Assembly: GCA_016717325.1 (NCBI GenBank)
Contig: JADKFV010000005.1
Span: 1 to 64,000, forward strand
Source of the DNA: Bacteroidota bacterium
GTDB taxonomy: Bacteria; Bacteroidota; Bacteroidia; AKYH767-A; OLB10
Direction: 5' to 3'
Length of the DNA stretch: 64,000 bases
Positions 21,540 to 32,187 of the stretch are shown here, piece after piece. A model generated the notes under the pieces. That model saw nothing but the letters and a program-made list of their open reading frames with translations, was not told where the DNA came from and did no database searches. Numbering within the stretch: the stretch's first letter is position 1; each line of letters opens with the position of its first letter. The translations under genes were made by a program, and so were the position numbers.

Positions 21540-22282
21540 AATTATTTTGTATGGTGATTTGTTTTTTTTGATTTTGTTTTGAAAATATGATGTACAGTAA
21601 TTTATAGCACGATTATGCAAATTATCAATTGATAAACATAAGACATTTAAAGAAATGTAAAAAGGGAATATTTAGGAAGAGGGCGGAGATATGCCGAAAC
21701 AAAACACCTTTTCAAAGTTCGAAACGTTGGTTGTTCGGTATTACCTGGAGCACGTTATTTTTTCGTTCGAAAATCTAACTACGCTTAGAATATTTCATTT
21801 ATTCAGAAATGCTTTTTTGTTCAATCAGGTGGTGTTTTCGAAAAAACATATCTAATAAAATGGAAATAATTTAGGGAAATAGTTTGAAGTGAAGATTAGT
21901 TGGATGAACTAATTTTTTTGGTAACACTCCTACATAGATGTTGTTGTTTTGATGCAAATTAACGCAATGAATAAATCACTTGTTATTCATTCGTTGTTAA
22001 ATATTTGATAAATAAAATTTGTGAAAAAATGTCTGTTACGGAATATGAAAATAAAACCGATTTAAAATTGCTGAAATTTAACATTGACTTCGCCCTCTTG
22101 AAAGCCTTTATCTGTAATGGATTCGGAACGTGCATTATAGTATTGAAGAGATTTGTGGAGGTTTTAATTTTAAAAAATAAAATAAGTGCGATTGTTATGA
22201 TAAGAAAAAAAAGTATGATTTTATATCGGCATCATTGTCCATCGATAAAATTGAATCTATATTTTTTCAAAAAAAACTAATT
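21540..22282. other. Long spacer upstream of the macroglobulin gene
   Basis: About 740 AT-rich bases with no recognised gene, RNA or strong hairpin. A 91-codon frame at 22005-22280 (+) has no recognisable feature and is probably chance. The stretch should hold the promoter of the macroglobulin-pbpC operon, but no convincing box stands out. Confidence 0.45.
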
Positions 22283-23584
22283 TTATGAAATTGAATTTAG
22301 CAAATCACAAAACTGCCCGCACAGGTTTTTACGCGAAAAATTTTCGATATTATTTTTTGGAACAGATAAATTTCCGGTTTGAAATGCTGCGAATAAATCG
22401 AGTATGATTTTTTCCATCAATGCCACATCGCTATATCCGCATATGCTGGCTGCGCCCGATTCATGCATAATGCGAGCCGAATCGGTATTGCCTTCGGTAA
22501 TGCATATTATTGGGCGTTGCGCACCAAGGTATTCGTATAATTTGCCGGGCAATACTCCGCCAGCATTTGGCGTGTTGTTTATGGGAAGCAACAATACCTG
22601 AGAGTTGCATAAATTTTTTATTGCTTCGCTATGTGGCATAAAATCTGTTTTGTTTACATACTTCAATAATCCGTATTGCTCTAGCGAAACAGTGATGGCA
22701 TGATCTAAAGGGCCAATAAGTCTTATCTCTAACAGCGATTCGAAATTTGGATTCGTTTCAATTATATTTTTTAATGCCTTCCAAAACACATGTGGGTTAC
22801 GATCGGCATTCATGCTGCCTATGTGGGTGATGGTAAATTTTGGACTTAGTTGCTTTTTGTCAGCATTAAAGTCGGCTTCGTCATAACCATTTGTAATAAC
22901 ATCTATATCTTTTCGTACTCCAAGATTAATAAAATCTGTTGCCCAACTCCAGCTTACCGTCACAACTTTATTTGCATGCTGAAGGATTTTTTTTTCCATT
23001 GCTTTGTGCCGCCCTTCGGCCCAATTACTGAGGTGCAGTTGGTCCCAGTAATCTACATTGGTCCATGGGTCGCGAAAATCGGCAATCCATGGAAGTTTAG
23101 AAAAATGTTTTTTCAATCCCAATGCAATCATATGTGTAGTGTGAGGTGGGCCGGTAGAAATAATTGCATCAATATTATTTTCGGAAATGTATTGGGTGAG
23201 AAATTTTATCGAAGGTTTTATCCAAAAACATTTTGCATCGGGAATGAAAAAATTGCCACGTACCCAAAGTGAAAAATTTTGCATCACCGATTTCTTTTTG
23301 TTCTCCACCAACACTCCTGAGTAAACTTTATCGGTTTGCTTTTTGCCAATCAAAAATTTATAAATATGAAAAGGTTCCCATATGGGAGTTTTTAAAACTT
23401 CGATGCCTTTGGGTACTTGTTTAATTAATGTTTCGTCAACGGCCGCCATTTCACCATTAGAGTGTGTGTATATGATTGGTTCCCAGCCATACTGCCGCAT
23501 GTACTTCGAAAATTTCAACCACCGCTGCACACCACCACCACCTGCCGGAGGCCAATAATAAGTTATAATGAGTGCTTTTTTCAA
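22283..23584 (-). CDS. GT4-like glycosyltransferase
   Basis: A 433-residue cytoplasmic GT-B glycosyltransferase. The N terminus has the glycine-rich loop of the acceptor domain (YYWPPAGGGGVQRWLKF, residues 9-25). The nucleotide-sugar-binding half has THIGSMNADRNPH near residue 255 and the E-x7-E-like region LPGKLYEYLGAQRPIICIT near residue 370, as in GT4-family transferases. Such enzymes transfer sugars onto surface polysaccharides, lipids or glycoproteins; the donor and acceptor cannot be told. It stands alone here, not in a polysaccharide cluster. Confidence 0.85.
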   Translation of the reverse strand: MKKALIITYYWPPAGGGGVQRWLKFSKYMRQYGWEPIIYTHSNGEMAAVDETLIKQVPKGIEVLKTPIWEPFHIYKFLIGKKQTDKVYSGVLVENKKKSVMQNFSLWVRGNFFIPDAKCFWIKPSIKFLTQYISENNIDAIISTGPPHTTHMIALGLKKHFSKLPWIADFRDPWTNVDYWDQLHLSNWAEGRHKAMEKKILQHANKVVTVSWSWATDFINLGVRKDIDVITNGYDEADFNADKKQLSPKFTITHIGSMNADRNPHVFWKALKNIIETNPNFESLLEIRLIGPLDHAITVSLEQYGLLKYVNKTDFMPHSEAIKNLCNSQVLLLPINNTPNAGGVLPGKLYEYLGAQRPIICITEGNTDSARIMHESGAASICGYSDVALMEKIILDLFAAFQTGNLSVPKNNIENFSRKNLCGQFCDLLNSIS

Positions 23585-23728
23585 CTGTAATTATTGGGAG
23601 TTGTACGTACGTTTATATTAATTTGAAATTCGTATTTTTAATGCACAACGAATTCAAAACAATTGTGAAATTAAATGATTGAAACGTCAAAAAATAACAG
23701 AGCAATGCAAAAGGAATAGACTGTGAGA

Positions 23729-24817
23729 CTATAAAAATTTAAGTCTGTTGAGAAACGATTCGCGGTAAGATTTACCGATAGGAATATTTTTTTCGTTTAC
23801 GATAACGGTATTCTCATCCAGTATAGTAATCTTATCTACTTGAATAATAAATGACCGATGCACCCTCACAAATTTTGCCGTAGGTAATTTGGCTTCGATA
23901 TCTTTCATTGTAGAGTGGATAATAAACTGATCGGTAACGGTTTGAATAATTACATAATTATCCATTGCCTGAATCCACAAAATATTTTCGAGATATACCT
24001 TTACCAACTGCGACCCTTTTTTTACAAAGAAGCTATCATTAATAACTAAGTTGTCGAGGTTGACAAGTTTTTCTACTACAGGTATATCTGTTTTCATACT
24101 GTGCAGAATGTATGCCTTGCCCAGGAAATTATCTTTTTCCGATTTAATTTGAGAAATGGAAATTACTACATCGTGGTGTTCACCATTTACAGGTGTTATC
24201 ACTTTTGCTGGTTTATTATTTACATACCTGTCACCATTAAAAATAAAATCGTTTGTACTTGGAATGAACAATACTTTTTCGAAAGGTAGTGAACGTGCTT
24301 CGGAAAAAGAGTAGCCTGTAAATAGTTCAGCCTTAGGATTTAAAAAAGTAGGGTATTCGTTTTCGTCAATGATAATAACAGCGTCTTCTATGCGCTCAAG
24401 TGCATTAGCATATTGTTGACGCGACATTCTTGTTTCGCGGTCTTTACCATATTTGTAAAGAGCCATTTCGAGCGTAGTTTGTAAATCAACTTCGTTGAAA
24501 GGCTTAATGATATAACCGTAAGGCTGAGTCAATTTGGCACGGTCGAGTGTAGTTTTATCAACATAAGAAGTAAGGAAAATAACCGGAATGTCATATTGTT
24601 GAAAAATTCTATTTGCGATGTCAATACCATCCTGATCACCTTTAAGCTTAATGTCACAAAAAACTACATCAGGCTTATGCTCTTCAATTTTTTCGAATGC
24701 CTGCGATGCACTGGCGGCAGTTGCGGGTACATCATAACCCAGTTTTACAAGTGTGCGTTGAATGTCTTTAGCGACAATAACTTCGTCTTCAACAACAATA
24801 ATTTTAGTTTTATTCAT
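23729..24817 (-). CDS. Response regulator with REC, PAS and LytTR domains
   Basis: A 362-residue transcription regulator. Residues 1-120 are a receiver domain with the acidic pocket (VVEDE), the phospho-acceptor Asp55 in VFCDIKLKG, and the conserved Thr and Lys in FLTSY and YIIKPF. Residues about 130-235 look like a PAS domain (ALERIEDAVIIIDENEY, then FTGYSFSEA). Residues about 260-362 are a LytTR DNA-binding domain (ILWIQAMDNYVIIQT, KFVRVHRSFIIQVDKI, IPIGKSYRESF). A PAS between receiver and LytTR is less usual than the plain REC-LytTR form. It follows the sensor kinase on the same strand and is its likely partner. Confidence 0.88.
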   Translation of the reverse strand: MNKTKIIVVEDEVIVAKDIQRTLVKLGYDVPATAASASQAFEKIEEHKPDVVFCDIKLKGDQDGIDIANRIFQQYDIPVIFLTSYVDKTTLDRAKLTQPYGYIIKPFNEVDLQTTLEMALYKYGKDRETRMSRQQYANALERIEDAVIIIDENEYPTFLNPKAELFTGYSFSEARSLPFEKVLFIPSTNDFIFNGDRYVNNKPAKVITPVNGEHHDVVISISQIKSEKDNFLGKAYILHSMKTDIPVVEKLVNLDNLVINDSFFVKKGSQLVKVYLENILWIQAMDNYVIIQTVTDQFIIHSTMKDIEAKLPTAKFVRVHRSFIIQVDKITILDENTVIVNEKNIPIGKSYRESFLNRLKFL

Positions 24818-25011
24818 ACTCGATTGGGGATTATCTCATTTGTTAGAAGTGCAAATAACACAATTTGGCGACAGATAATTATTGATGGGCGAATATAGTT
24901 ATTAACGATGTTAAAGAAAATTATGTTAAGAAGTTGATGGGAATTGTAGTATTTAATAAGGGTTCTAAATCTTAGCATTGAAAATAGGATATATAGATTG
25001 TTGAAAAAGAA

Positions 25012-28000
25012 TTATGAGTGAGTGGCTTTTTTAAGAACGATGGCAAAACGTGTACCGTTATCATTTTCGTAATTTATTCTGCCATCAAGTTGTTCGGTCA
25101 ATGCTTGAATAAGCTGCATTCCAAGGCTTTCAGAATTTGCCATATCAAAATCATCAGGCAGCCCTTTTCCGTTGTCACTTACCGATAACTCAAATGTACC
25201 ATCGTCAATAGCTTTAAAACCAATGTTTATTTCCGGGTTGGGATCATTGGGGCTAAAGGCATGTATAAAACAATTGGAAAGCATTTCGTTCAACAGCAAC
25301 CCGCATGGCACCGCAGTATCAATATCGAGGGCTATATCATCGGCAGTAATATTTATTGCCATCTTATCCTTGTCCACATGATAAGTCATTCCTAAGTTTT
25401 CGGACAGGCGTCTATTTTTGCCAACCCTTCCGATTGATAAAATTTTTCGTGAATGAGTGCCATCGACTTTATGCGTTGTTGACCATCGCGCAGCACTTTA
25501 TTTGCATAGGCATCCGTCACATAATAACTTTGTAAATTGAATAAACTGATAATTATTTGCAGATTGTTTTTACCCTGTGATGAATTTCGCGCAGCAGCAA
25601 ACTTCTTTCCTCAAGGTTTCCCTTTAGTTGTTCTTCCATATGCTTTCGCTGCGAAATGTCTGTATCAATTACAACTAATTTTTTGAGATTATTATCCTCA
25701 CTGAAAATAGGAGTCATGGTTGATGAAGTCCACACAATTGAACCTTCCTTGTGGCGCAATTGCGATTCATATATTTGTGACTTATGCTCTCGAAGGCACT
25801 TTTCCAAAATGTCATCTATATCCTGATTGTACGAAATGTTGCGTATGTGCGCACCTTTAAGGGCAATAATTTCTTCGGTGGTGTATCCACTTAAATTTGC
25901 AAAACCATGATTGGAGTATTCGAGGTTTAAGTTTTCGTCAAATATTAAAACGGCATTGTCTGTTTCACGGGCAACCAGCGAAAGTTTTTCGAGTTCGATG
26001 TTTGTTTTATTTAATTCTTTGGTGCGTTCTTCAATTTTTTGTTCAAGAATTTCTTTAGATTTTTGAAGGCTTGCCGTGCGCAATTTTAATAACCCATAAA
26101 CCACACCCGCAATAAAAAGCACATATATTAAGTATGCAATTTTTGTTCGCCACCAAGGAGCGCGAATTGTAAACTTGAATTCTACCGGTGTTGTCCAATC
26201 TTTGCCGTTAACAGAAGCACGCACTTTGAAAACATAATCACCGTTCGACATATTGGGATAGTATGCAATGTCATGATTTGTAGGTGGTGACCAATCATCG
26301 TCAATGCCTTGCACCAAATAAGAATACAAGATGTTTTGTGGTGCAGTAAAATATATGGCTTTGAAAGTAAAATTAAGATGGTTTTGCTTGTAGTTTAAAG
26401 TTGGATTAATGGGTAATCCGTTTTGCGCATTTAAATCAAATCCATTTTTTTTCCATGCAAAATCTTTTAAAAATAATTGTACAGATGTTATACGCAAAGC
26501 CGGCAGGCAGTAAGTTGAGTTTTCTCCTGCATCATTTATTTTAATAAGCCCATTGTCGGTAGCAACCAGTATGTTGTTGCTAAAGTCTAAATTGAAATTG
26601 TTGCACCGCGAAATATTATAACCGGTGCTTAAATTGAATTGTTCAACAACAGGAACGCCAGAAAAATCGGGACCGGCAAACGATATTTTATCAAAACTAT
26701 TTTCGGACCCTGCCCACAGGCAATTATTTTTTTCAAAGAAAATACAATTGATTTTGTCGTTCGACAGCCCATCTTTTTGCCTAATGTTTACTATTGGCGC
26801 AGTAGCATCATTTAGATTATAAATGAATACACCAAAATCGAAAGTGCCAAATGCAAATTTGCCGTCACCGCTTTCCGAAAAAGAAGTAACAGGGCCTGTG
26901 GCTAATTTTACTTTTTTATTGAAGTTTAATATACTGTCACCATCAATAAAATATAATCCCTGCATGGTGCCTATCCACAAAGTTTCTTTACTGTCACAAA
27001 AAACAACACGGGTTTTGTTTTCAGGCAATCCATTTTTAGTGGACAATAACATTACATCATTTTCGTGCGCAACATAAACACCTTTATCCGTTGCGAAATA
27101 AAATATACCACCGCTACTTTGAGCAATAGAATGTATTACCAGATTTTGTAATTGGGGATACATTTTAGCAAAAGATTTTGTTTCGGTATCATAGGATATA
27201 ACTCCATTTGTAGTGCCTATCAGAATCTGACTTCCTGATTTTATTGCACACCATGCAGCGCTTAGTGCTGATATGTTATTGACTATCTCATGAAAAGTGT
27301 TGCCATCAAAAATTGCTATTTGGCCGTTTTGCGAAATTGTAAAACTTGTACTGTCGCTAAGCGGAATGTTTTTTAATACTTTATTAGAAAACTTTTTTTC
27401 ATCAGCGCGGAAGCGCAATATTTTTTACCCGAAAATTTACTCAACCCATTTTGAGTGGCAATCCAAATATTGCCTTCGCGATCACTTAATAAATCATTAA
27501 TATCATTAAAGATTAAACCTTGGGCAGTAGTATAATTTTGTGACGATTCGTTTGCATTGGTAATAAATCCATTTCCTTTGGTGTATATAGTTAGCTTTCC
27601 GTTATCATCTATATTAAACCCTGAAAGTTTGGATGGTACATCAGATTTGTAAACATAATATAGATTAGTTGTATTTGACTGATTAGAAAAAATAGAATCG
27701 CCTGCAGAGAAATATGTAATATCATCCTTTATGCTTAGGTGTTTTATATTGGGAGTATCGCTCGTCTTATTAATTGCATTGCCATCAAAAGAAAATAATC
27801 CATCATTACCACCAATAATCAATTTGTTGTCGGTGAATCGATAACACAAATCATTTATTGCTCCCAGCGAATTGTTTTCGAAAAGAAGCGTGGAAATATT
27901 TTTGCCGTCATATTTACTCAGTCCACTTTGAGTTCCAATAAAAATGTTTCCATTGTTATCGCCCGATATGCAATTTACATCATCAGAAACAAGACCATTG

Positions 28001-28347
28001 TCTATATTGAAATAAATGAAATTTGTACCATCATATTTGCACACTCCTTTTCGGTTTATTCCCAGCCACACGTTACCTTTACTATCCTGATAAATTGTAT
28101 TTACAGGATTGTTGGAAATTACCGGCTCGCCAGTAAATTTATTAAAATGCAACCCATCAAAAACAACTACACCGTTGGATGTGCCAACCCACAACAAAGC
28201 ATTTTTATCCTGTGATATTGATAGAATGTTATTGCCCGGCAATCCATTAGTAATGGTATAGTTAGTAAAATTATAGCGTTGCCCATTCACTTCACTGTGA
28301 AAGCAAATTGTAAAAAGTATAAATATTAAAAATAGAAAGTACCGCAT
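25012..28347 (-). pseudogene. Propeller/Y_Y_Y sensor histidine kinase, frame broken three times
   Basis: Joined frames give a protein of about 1,110 residues: signal peptide (FLFLIFILFTICFHSEVNG), about 14 two-component-propeller strands of the type NGLPGNNILSISQDKNALLWV, a Y_Y_Y domain (YSYLVQGIDDDWSPP), one membrane segment (KIAYLIYVLFIAGVVYGLL), a PAS domain (NAVLIFDENLNLEYSNHGF), a HisKA_2 helix with the phospho-His in REIHHRVKN, and a HATPase domain (NEMLSNCFIHAF, VSDNGKGLP). Breaks lie at about 27416-27428 and 25565-25571, each cured by one A in an A run, and at 25401-25420, where a short piece seems missing between KID and RLSENL. It may be intact in the real genome, in which case it senses an extracellular or periplasmic signal and drives the LytTR regulator. 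Confidence 0.75.
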
Positions 28348-28468
28348 ATAAAGGTAGGCACTAAAAAATTAAGGAGGCAAATGCGAGAATAGTTCTGAAT
28401 ACATTTGCAATTGTGCAATAATAATAATAATCTGTAGGTTACACAGTTTTTTATGGTGAAACTATAAA

Positions 28469-29341
28469 TTATTTTGGCCGGGCTTTGAATTGTAGTAGGC
28501 CATGTATAAAAACAGCGCCCAAAATAATGGCCGTACCCAGGTAAAATCCGCCATTCAAATCAGTATTTTCCTTAAAAATAAGAATGGCTAAGATGATTGA
28601 GTAAAGTGGTTCGAGGTTTACGGAAAGGTTTAGTACAAAAGCATTGAGTTTTTGCAGTGCAATTAACGATAGCGAGAATGCCAGTGTGGTGCAAACAATA
28701 CTCAACAACATTAAGAATAAAAAATCCCAGGCACCTGGTATTTGAAAAGAGAAAGAAGTAATACCGAAGTACACAGGAAGTATTAAAGTCAGGAATAAAA
28801 ACCCTCCGGATAACTCAAGAAATGTAACGGTAGTGGGAACATGATTGGCTACGAATTTTTTATTGAAAATGGTAAATACCGAACCCATTGCCGCGCTTGC
28901 CAGAGCCAGCAATATTCCAGTTATAAAAACCTGTTGTGCCGCAGCAATAAATGCAATGCCCACAATTGTGAAAAGACTTAACATGATTTCGCGCCCGACT
29001 ATCTTTCGCGAAAAAAATATGGGTTCGAATATGGCAGTAAATAATGTGATAGTAGCAAAGCAACTAAGTGTTACCGATACATTTGAAAACTTGATGGCAG
29101 CATAAAATAGTACCCAGTGTATGGCTACAATAGAACCTGTTGCAAGCATTTTTACAATTTCCTTTTTTCGTGGTGCTACCCATTCTTTTTTAAACCAAAT
29201 ATACAAACCCAAACTGAGCGCACTTATAAGCATTCGATACCAAACCAGCTGTCCATAATCGAGCGAAATAGCACGACCAAGTATACCGGTAAATCCCCAA
29301 AGGAAAATAGCAATGTGCATGTATGCATAGGCACGCTTCAT
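28469..29341 (-). CDS. EamA-family (DMT) membrane transporter
   Basis: A 290-residue integral membrane protein with about ten hydrophobic segments arranged as two tandem EamA repeats (first beginning AYMHIAIFLWGFTGILGR, second AMGSVFTIFNKKFVANH). Drug/metabolite transporters of this type export amino acids or other small metabolites. The LEPLYSIILAILIFKE segment near residue 240 is the conserved tail of the second repeat. The substrate cannot be told. It is 23 bases from the maf gene and may be co-transcribed with it. Confidence 0.85.
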   Translation of the reverse strand: MKRAYAYMHIAIFLWGFTGILGRAISLDYGQLVWYRMLISALSLGLYIWFKKEWVAPRKKEIVKMLATGSIVAIHWVLFYAAIKFSNVSVTLSCFATITLFTAIFEPIFFSRKIVGREIMLSLFTIVGIAFIAAAQQVFITGILLALASAAMGSVFTIFNKKFVANHVPTTVTFLELSGGFLFLTLILPVYFGITSFSFQIPGAWDFLFLMLLSIVCTTLAFSLSLIALQKLNAFVLNLSVNLEPLYSIILAILIFKENTDLNGGFYLGTAIILGAVFIHGLLQFKARPK

Positions 29342-29364
29342 TTATTTATTCTAAAATATTTTTT

Positions 29365-29949
29365 TTAAAAAAGCATGAGTTGCTCATACAATTCCTTCAC
29401 CGGCAGTCCCATAATATTGTGAAACGAGCCATCAATTTTTTCTATTCCAACTAAACCAATCCAGTCTTGCACGCCATAGGCACCGGCTTTATCATAAGGC
29501 TTAAAATTGTCGATGTAATATTCAATTTCTTCGAAGGTCAATTTTTTGAAATACACATTGCTGGCCACAGTAAATGAAATAGTTTTGTGTGCACTGGTAA
29601 TGCAAACGCCACTGTACACTGTATGTCTGTTATTACTAAGCTTTTGCAAAATATTTATGGCATCGTTGCGGTCGGTGGGTTTGTTTATTATTTCGCCATT
29701 TAAATACACAATTGTGTCGGCCGTAATTACTAATGTGTTATTGTTAAGTTCATTGATATATGCTGCGGCTTTTTTTTGTGCTAAAAATTGGGGAACATCT
29801 TTAGCATCAATGTTCGAAGGAAAATCTTCTTCTGCATTTTGTGTTTTCACTTCAAAATTTATTCCCAGCAAATGCAGCAACTCACTTCTTCGTGGCGATT
29901 GCGAACCTAAAATTATTTTGTATGGTTTTAATTTTTCGTTTAACAACAT
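29365..29949 (-). CDS. maf: Maf-like nucleoside triphosphate pyrophosphatase
   Basis: A 194-residue cytosolic protein of the Maf/HAM1 fold, which hydrolyses non-canonical or modified nucleoside triphosphates (dTTP, UTP and derivatives). The signature ILGSQSPRRSELL sits at residues 13-25, followed by the acidic EEDFP loop, the metal-site ITADTIV near residue 75, and KPTDRNDA. The C-terminal DKAGAYGVQDWIG and GSFHNIMGLPV are also diagnostic. It lies seven bases from the prenyltransferase gene in a run of minus-strand genes, an arrangement I recall as common in Bacteroidota. Confidence 0.92.
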   Translation of the reverse strand: MLLNEKLKPYKIILGSQSPRRSELLHLLGINFEVKTQNAEEDFPSNIDAKDVPQFLAQKKAAAYINELNNNTLVITADTIVYLNGEIINKPTDRNDAINILQKLSNNRHTVYSGVCITSAHKTISFTVASNVYFKKLTFEEIEYYIDNFKPYDKAGAYGVQDWIGLVGIEKIDGSFHNIMGLPVKELYEQLMLF

Positions 29950-29955
29950 ATTGTA

Positions 29956-30873
29956 TTAGTTCATAAGGCAATAAAAAACCACCAACGACATTATTCCCGA
30001 AAGCATTACAAATTTTGTAATAGCTGAAAGTCTGTTATACTGTTTTGGAGTTTGTGCTTTTATCATTCTAAAGCAAACATATATTAAGGGTAACTGAACA
30101 AACAAAAGCAAGTATAGTGATGAAAAATAATTGCGTTTAAAAAAATCTACACTCTGCATTTGAATATATTGAAAATAGCCTATGCCAACTGTTATCAATA
30201 AGAATAAGATGCCAACAATAGTTTTTGAAGTATTTATGCCTGCAACAATAGGCAAAGTACGTATGCCATATTCATTGTCGCCATGCATGTCTTCCATGCA
30301 TTTTATTATTTCGCGTGCCAGCACAATAATGAACGAGAATAGCGTGTAGTAAGTTATAATTTGTACAAGAGGTTTTATGGTAAATGTATCGAGGTTGTAA
30401 AACATTGGCAATAAAATGCTGAAAGAGATTACAAACGCAACAACAATATTTCCAAATAACATTATGCTTTTAAACTTATAGGAATAATACCACATTAATG
30501 CAGCCATAAACCCCAATATAAGAATGAGGCCGTAGTACTTATAAATTACGCAAGGAATACTGCCAATAAAAATTCCTATTCCGGTAACAATAAGATACAA
30601 TTTGTTTGCTGCATTAACCGAAATAGATTTGTTCAATATCACACTATCGGGATGGTTTATCATATCGATGTTATAATCTACAATATCGTTGATGATATTG
30701 CCACCGGCTCCAAGCAAAAATGTGGCAACAATACAACAAGCAACAATCCACCATTGTGTAACAGGTAAATTGTACCCTTGCAAAAATGGATTGATTAACA
30801 TCAACTGCACCAGCCATTGGGTAAGTGCTGCCATTAATAAATTGCCGAATCGTATAATTTTTAAATATGCCAT
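29956..30873 (-). CDS. UbiA-superfamily prenyltransferase (geranylgeranylglycerol-phosphate type)
   Basis: A 305-residue membrane protein with eight or nine hydrophobic segments. The first aspartate-rich motif, NIINDIVDYNID (near residue 60), matches the NDxxDxxxD site that binds the Mg-diphosphate of the prenyl donor. A second, less regular motif is KCMEDMHGDNEYG near residue 190. Wording of these motifs, and the neighbourhood of maf and kdsC-like genes, fit the group annotated in Bacteroidota as geranylgeranylglycerol-phosphate geranylgeranyltransferase. The real acceptor (a quinone head group, a lipid or something else) is not known from sequence. Confidence 0.82.
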   Translation of the reverse strand: MAYLKIIRFGNLLMAALTQWLVQLMLINPFLQGYNLPVTQWWIVACCIVATFLLGAGGNIINDIVDYNIDMINHPDSVILNKSISVNAANKLYLIVTGIGIFIGSIPCVIYKYYGLILILGFMAALMWYYSYKFKSIMLFGNIVVAFVISFSILLPMFYNLDTFTIKPLVQIITYYTLFSFIIVLAREIIKCMEDMHGDNEYGIRTLPIVAGINTSKTIVGILFLLITVGIGYFQYIQMQSVDFFKRNYFSSLYLLLFVQLPLIYVCFRMIKAQTPKQYNRLSAITKFVMLSGIMSLVVFYCLMN

Positions 30874-30882
30874 ATAAAATTT

Positions 30883-31392
30883 TTATGCTTCGTTCCAGTT
30901 GCCATGCAAGGTGAGTGTTTGTTCTATTATATCGCGCACACAGCCTTCACCGCCTTTAATTTGCGACTGGTAAATACAACATTGCTTTACCTGTTGGCAA
31001 GCATCGGCAGGACATGTGGCCACTCCTGCAGTTGTTAATAAATCTATATCTGGCATATCGTCACCCATCATCAATATGTTGTGGTCGGTGAGATTGTATT
31101 TTACTTTCAGTTTATTGTAAACTTCCATTTTATCTTTTACCTGCATGTGTATTTCGGTAATGCCAAGGTTAGATAATCGATGTGGCACACCTTCCGATTT
31201 CCCCCCCGAAATAATGGCAACAACATAATTTTTCTTTACAGCAAGCTGCATTGCGTAGCCATCTTTTATATTCATGCTGCGCAATAATTCACCTCCCGGC
31301 ATTATCACTAATTGCCCGTTTGTAAGCACTCCATCTACATCAAAAAAGAATGCTTTTATATCCTGAAGTTTTTCTTTGAAATTTATTTTCAT
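30883..31392 (-). CDS. kdsC: KdsC-like HAD phosphatase
   Basis: A 169-residue cap-less HAD phosphatase. Motif I is FFFDVDGVLTNG with nucleophile Asp18 and general acid Asp20; motif II is the serine in AIISGGKS; motif III/IV is MGDDMPDID. This matches 3-deoxy-D-manno-octulosonate-8-phosphate phosphatase, which makes KDO for the lipopolysaccharide core. KdsA/KdsB are not in the window, and related small HAD enzymes have other substrates, so the exact substrate is inference. It lies between the prenyltransferase and DUF2520 genes on the same strand with small gaps. Confidence 0.82.
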   Translation of the reverse strand: MKINFKEKLQDIKAFFFDVDGVLTNGQLVIMPGGELLRSMNIKDGYAMQLAVKKNYVVAIISGGKSEGVPHRLSNLGITEIHMQVKDKMEVYNKLKVKYNLTDHNILMMGDDMPDIDLLTTAGVATCPADACQQVKQCCIYQSQIKGGEGCVRDIIEQTLTLHGNWNEA

Positions 31393-31412
31393 AATGGAGA
31401 GGCCTCTAAAAT

Positions 31413-32183
31413 CTATTTAAATTTTGTGTTTTTATTCGTTACATAAATATCATCGCTTATCATTTTGTAAAGTGCTTTGCGATTTTTACTTTTCAATAAT
31501 TGCAAGTGACGTTGCATGGTTTTCTCATCGTGGCGTTTTGCCGGACCGGTTTGTACTTCGCCCGGTGAATGGTGCATTATATTGTTAGCAGTTTGTGCAA
31601 TAATTGGTTTGAGAATATTGAAATCTAATTCTTTTTCATTTGCTATATCTGACGCCATGTTATAAAAATGATTTGTAAAGTTATTAACCACTACCGCCAT
31701 CAGGTGCAACTGCAGCCTTTGTGCAGAATTGTAAACGTAAACTTTTTTAGTAATAAATTTCGATATTGAATGTACCTTTGCTAAAGATTTTTCATCGCTA
31801 GCTTCGATACAAACCGGAAAATTATTTTTTGGTTTTGCAATAGCCGAAATTGAAATCAAGGGCCACAGTACTGCAGTGTGTGTGCAATACTTTTTTATTG
31901 TTTCGATAGGTGTACTTCCACTGCAATGTATTATAAGCGATGGGGATTTTTTTATTTGCTTAGCAATCTCATCAATGCTGTCATCATTCACCGCGAGAAT
32001 AATCACATCTGGATTTATAGCGATTATCTCCGGTAAAGTTTTTAGGACAATTTTATATTTTTTTGAAGTGGTATTTGCTGTTGTTAGATTGCGAGAACAT
32101 AATGCAACTACTGATACTTTTTTGGCAAGCCTGGATGCAAGGTAATTTGCCATATTTCCCGAACCTATTATTGCAACAGTCAT
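31413..32183 (-). CDS. DUF2520 Rossmann-fold protein
   Basis: A 256-residue protein starting with a dinucleotide-binding loop (MTVAIIGSGNMANYLASRL, GxGxxA-type) and resembling pyrroline-5-carboxylate or ketopantoate reductases in its N-terminal half. The C-terminal half is the helical DUF2520 domain (AQRLQLHLMAVVVNNFTNH, then GPAKRHDEKTM), typical of this Bacteroidota family. A reductase function is likely from fold, but the substrate is unknown. It starts four bases after the ccmF stop codon, so it is probably expressed with ccmF. Confidence 0.82.
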   Translation of the reverse strand: MTVAIIGSGNMANYLASRLAKKVSVVALCSRNLTTANTTSKKYKIVLKTLPEIIAINPDVIILAVNDDSIDEIAKQIKKSPSLIIHCSGSTPIETIKKYCTHTAVLWPLISISAIAKPKNNFPVCIEASDEKSLAKVHSISKFITKKVYVYNSAQRLQLHLMAVVVNNFTNHFYNMASDIANEKELDFNILKPIIAQTANNIMHHSPGEVQTGPAKRHDEKTMQRHLQLLKSKNRKALYKMISDDIYVTNKNTKFK

Positions 32184-32187
32184 GCGT

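Noticed and set aside
22005..22280. Possible 91-residue gene in the macroglobulin upstream region
   Set aside because: No recognisable feature and AT-rich chance-like composition; it would also oppose the flanking genes.
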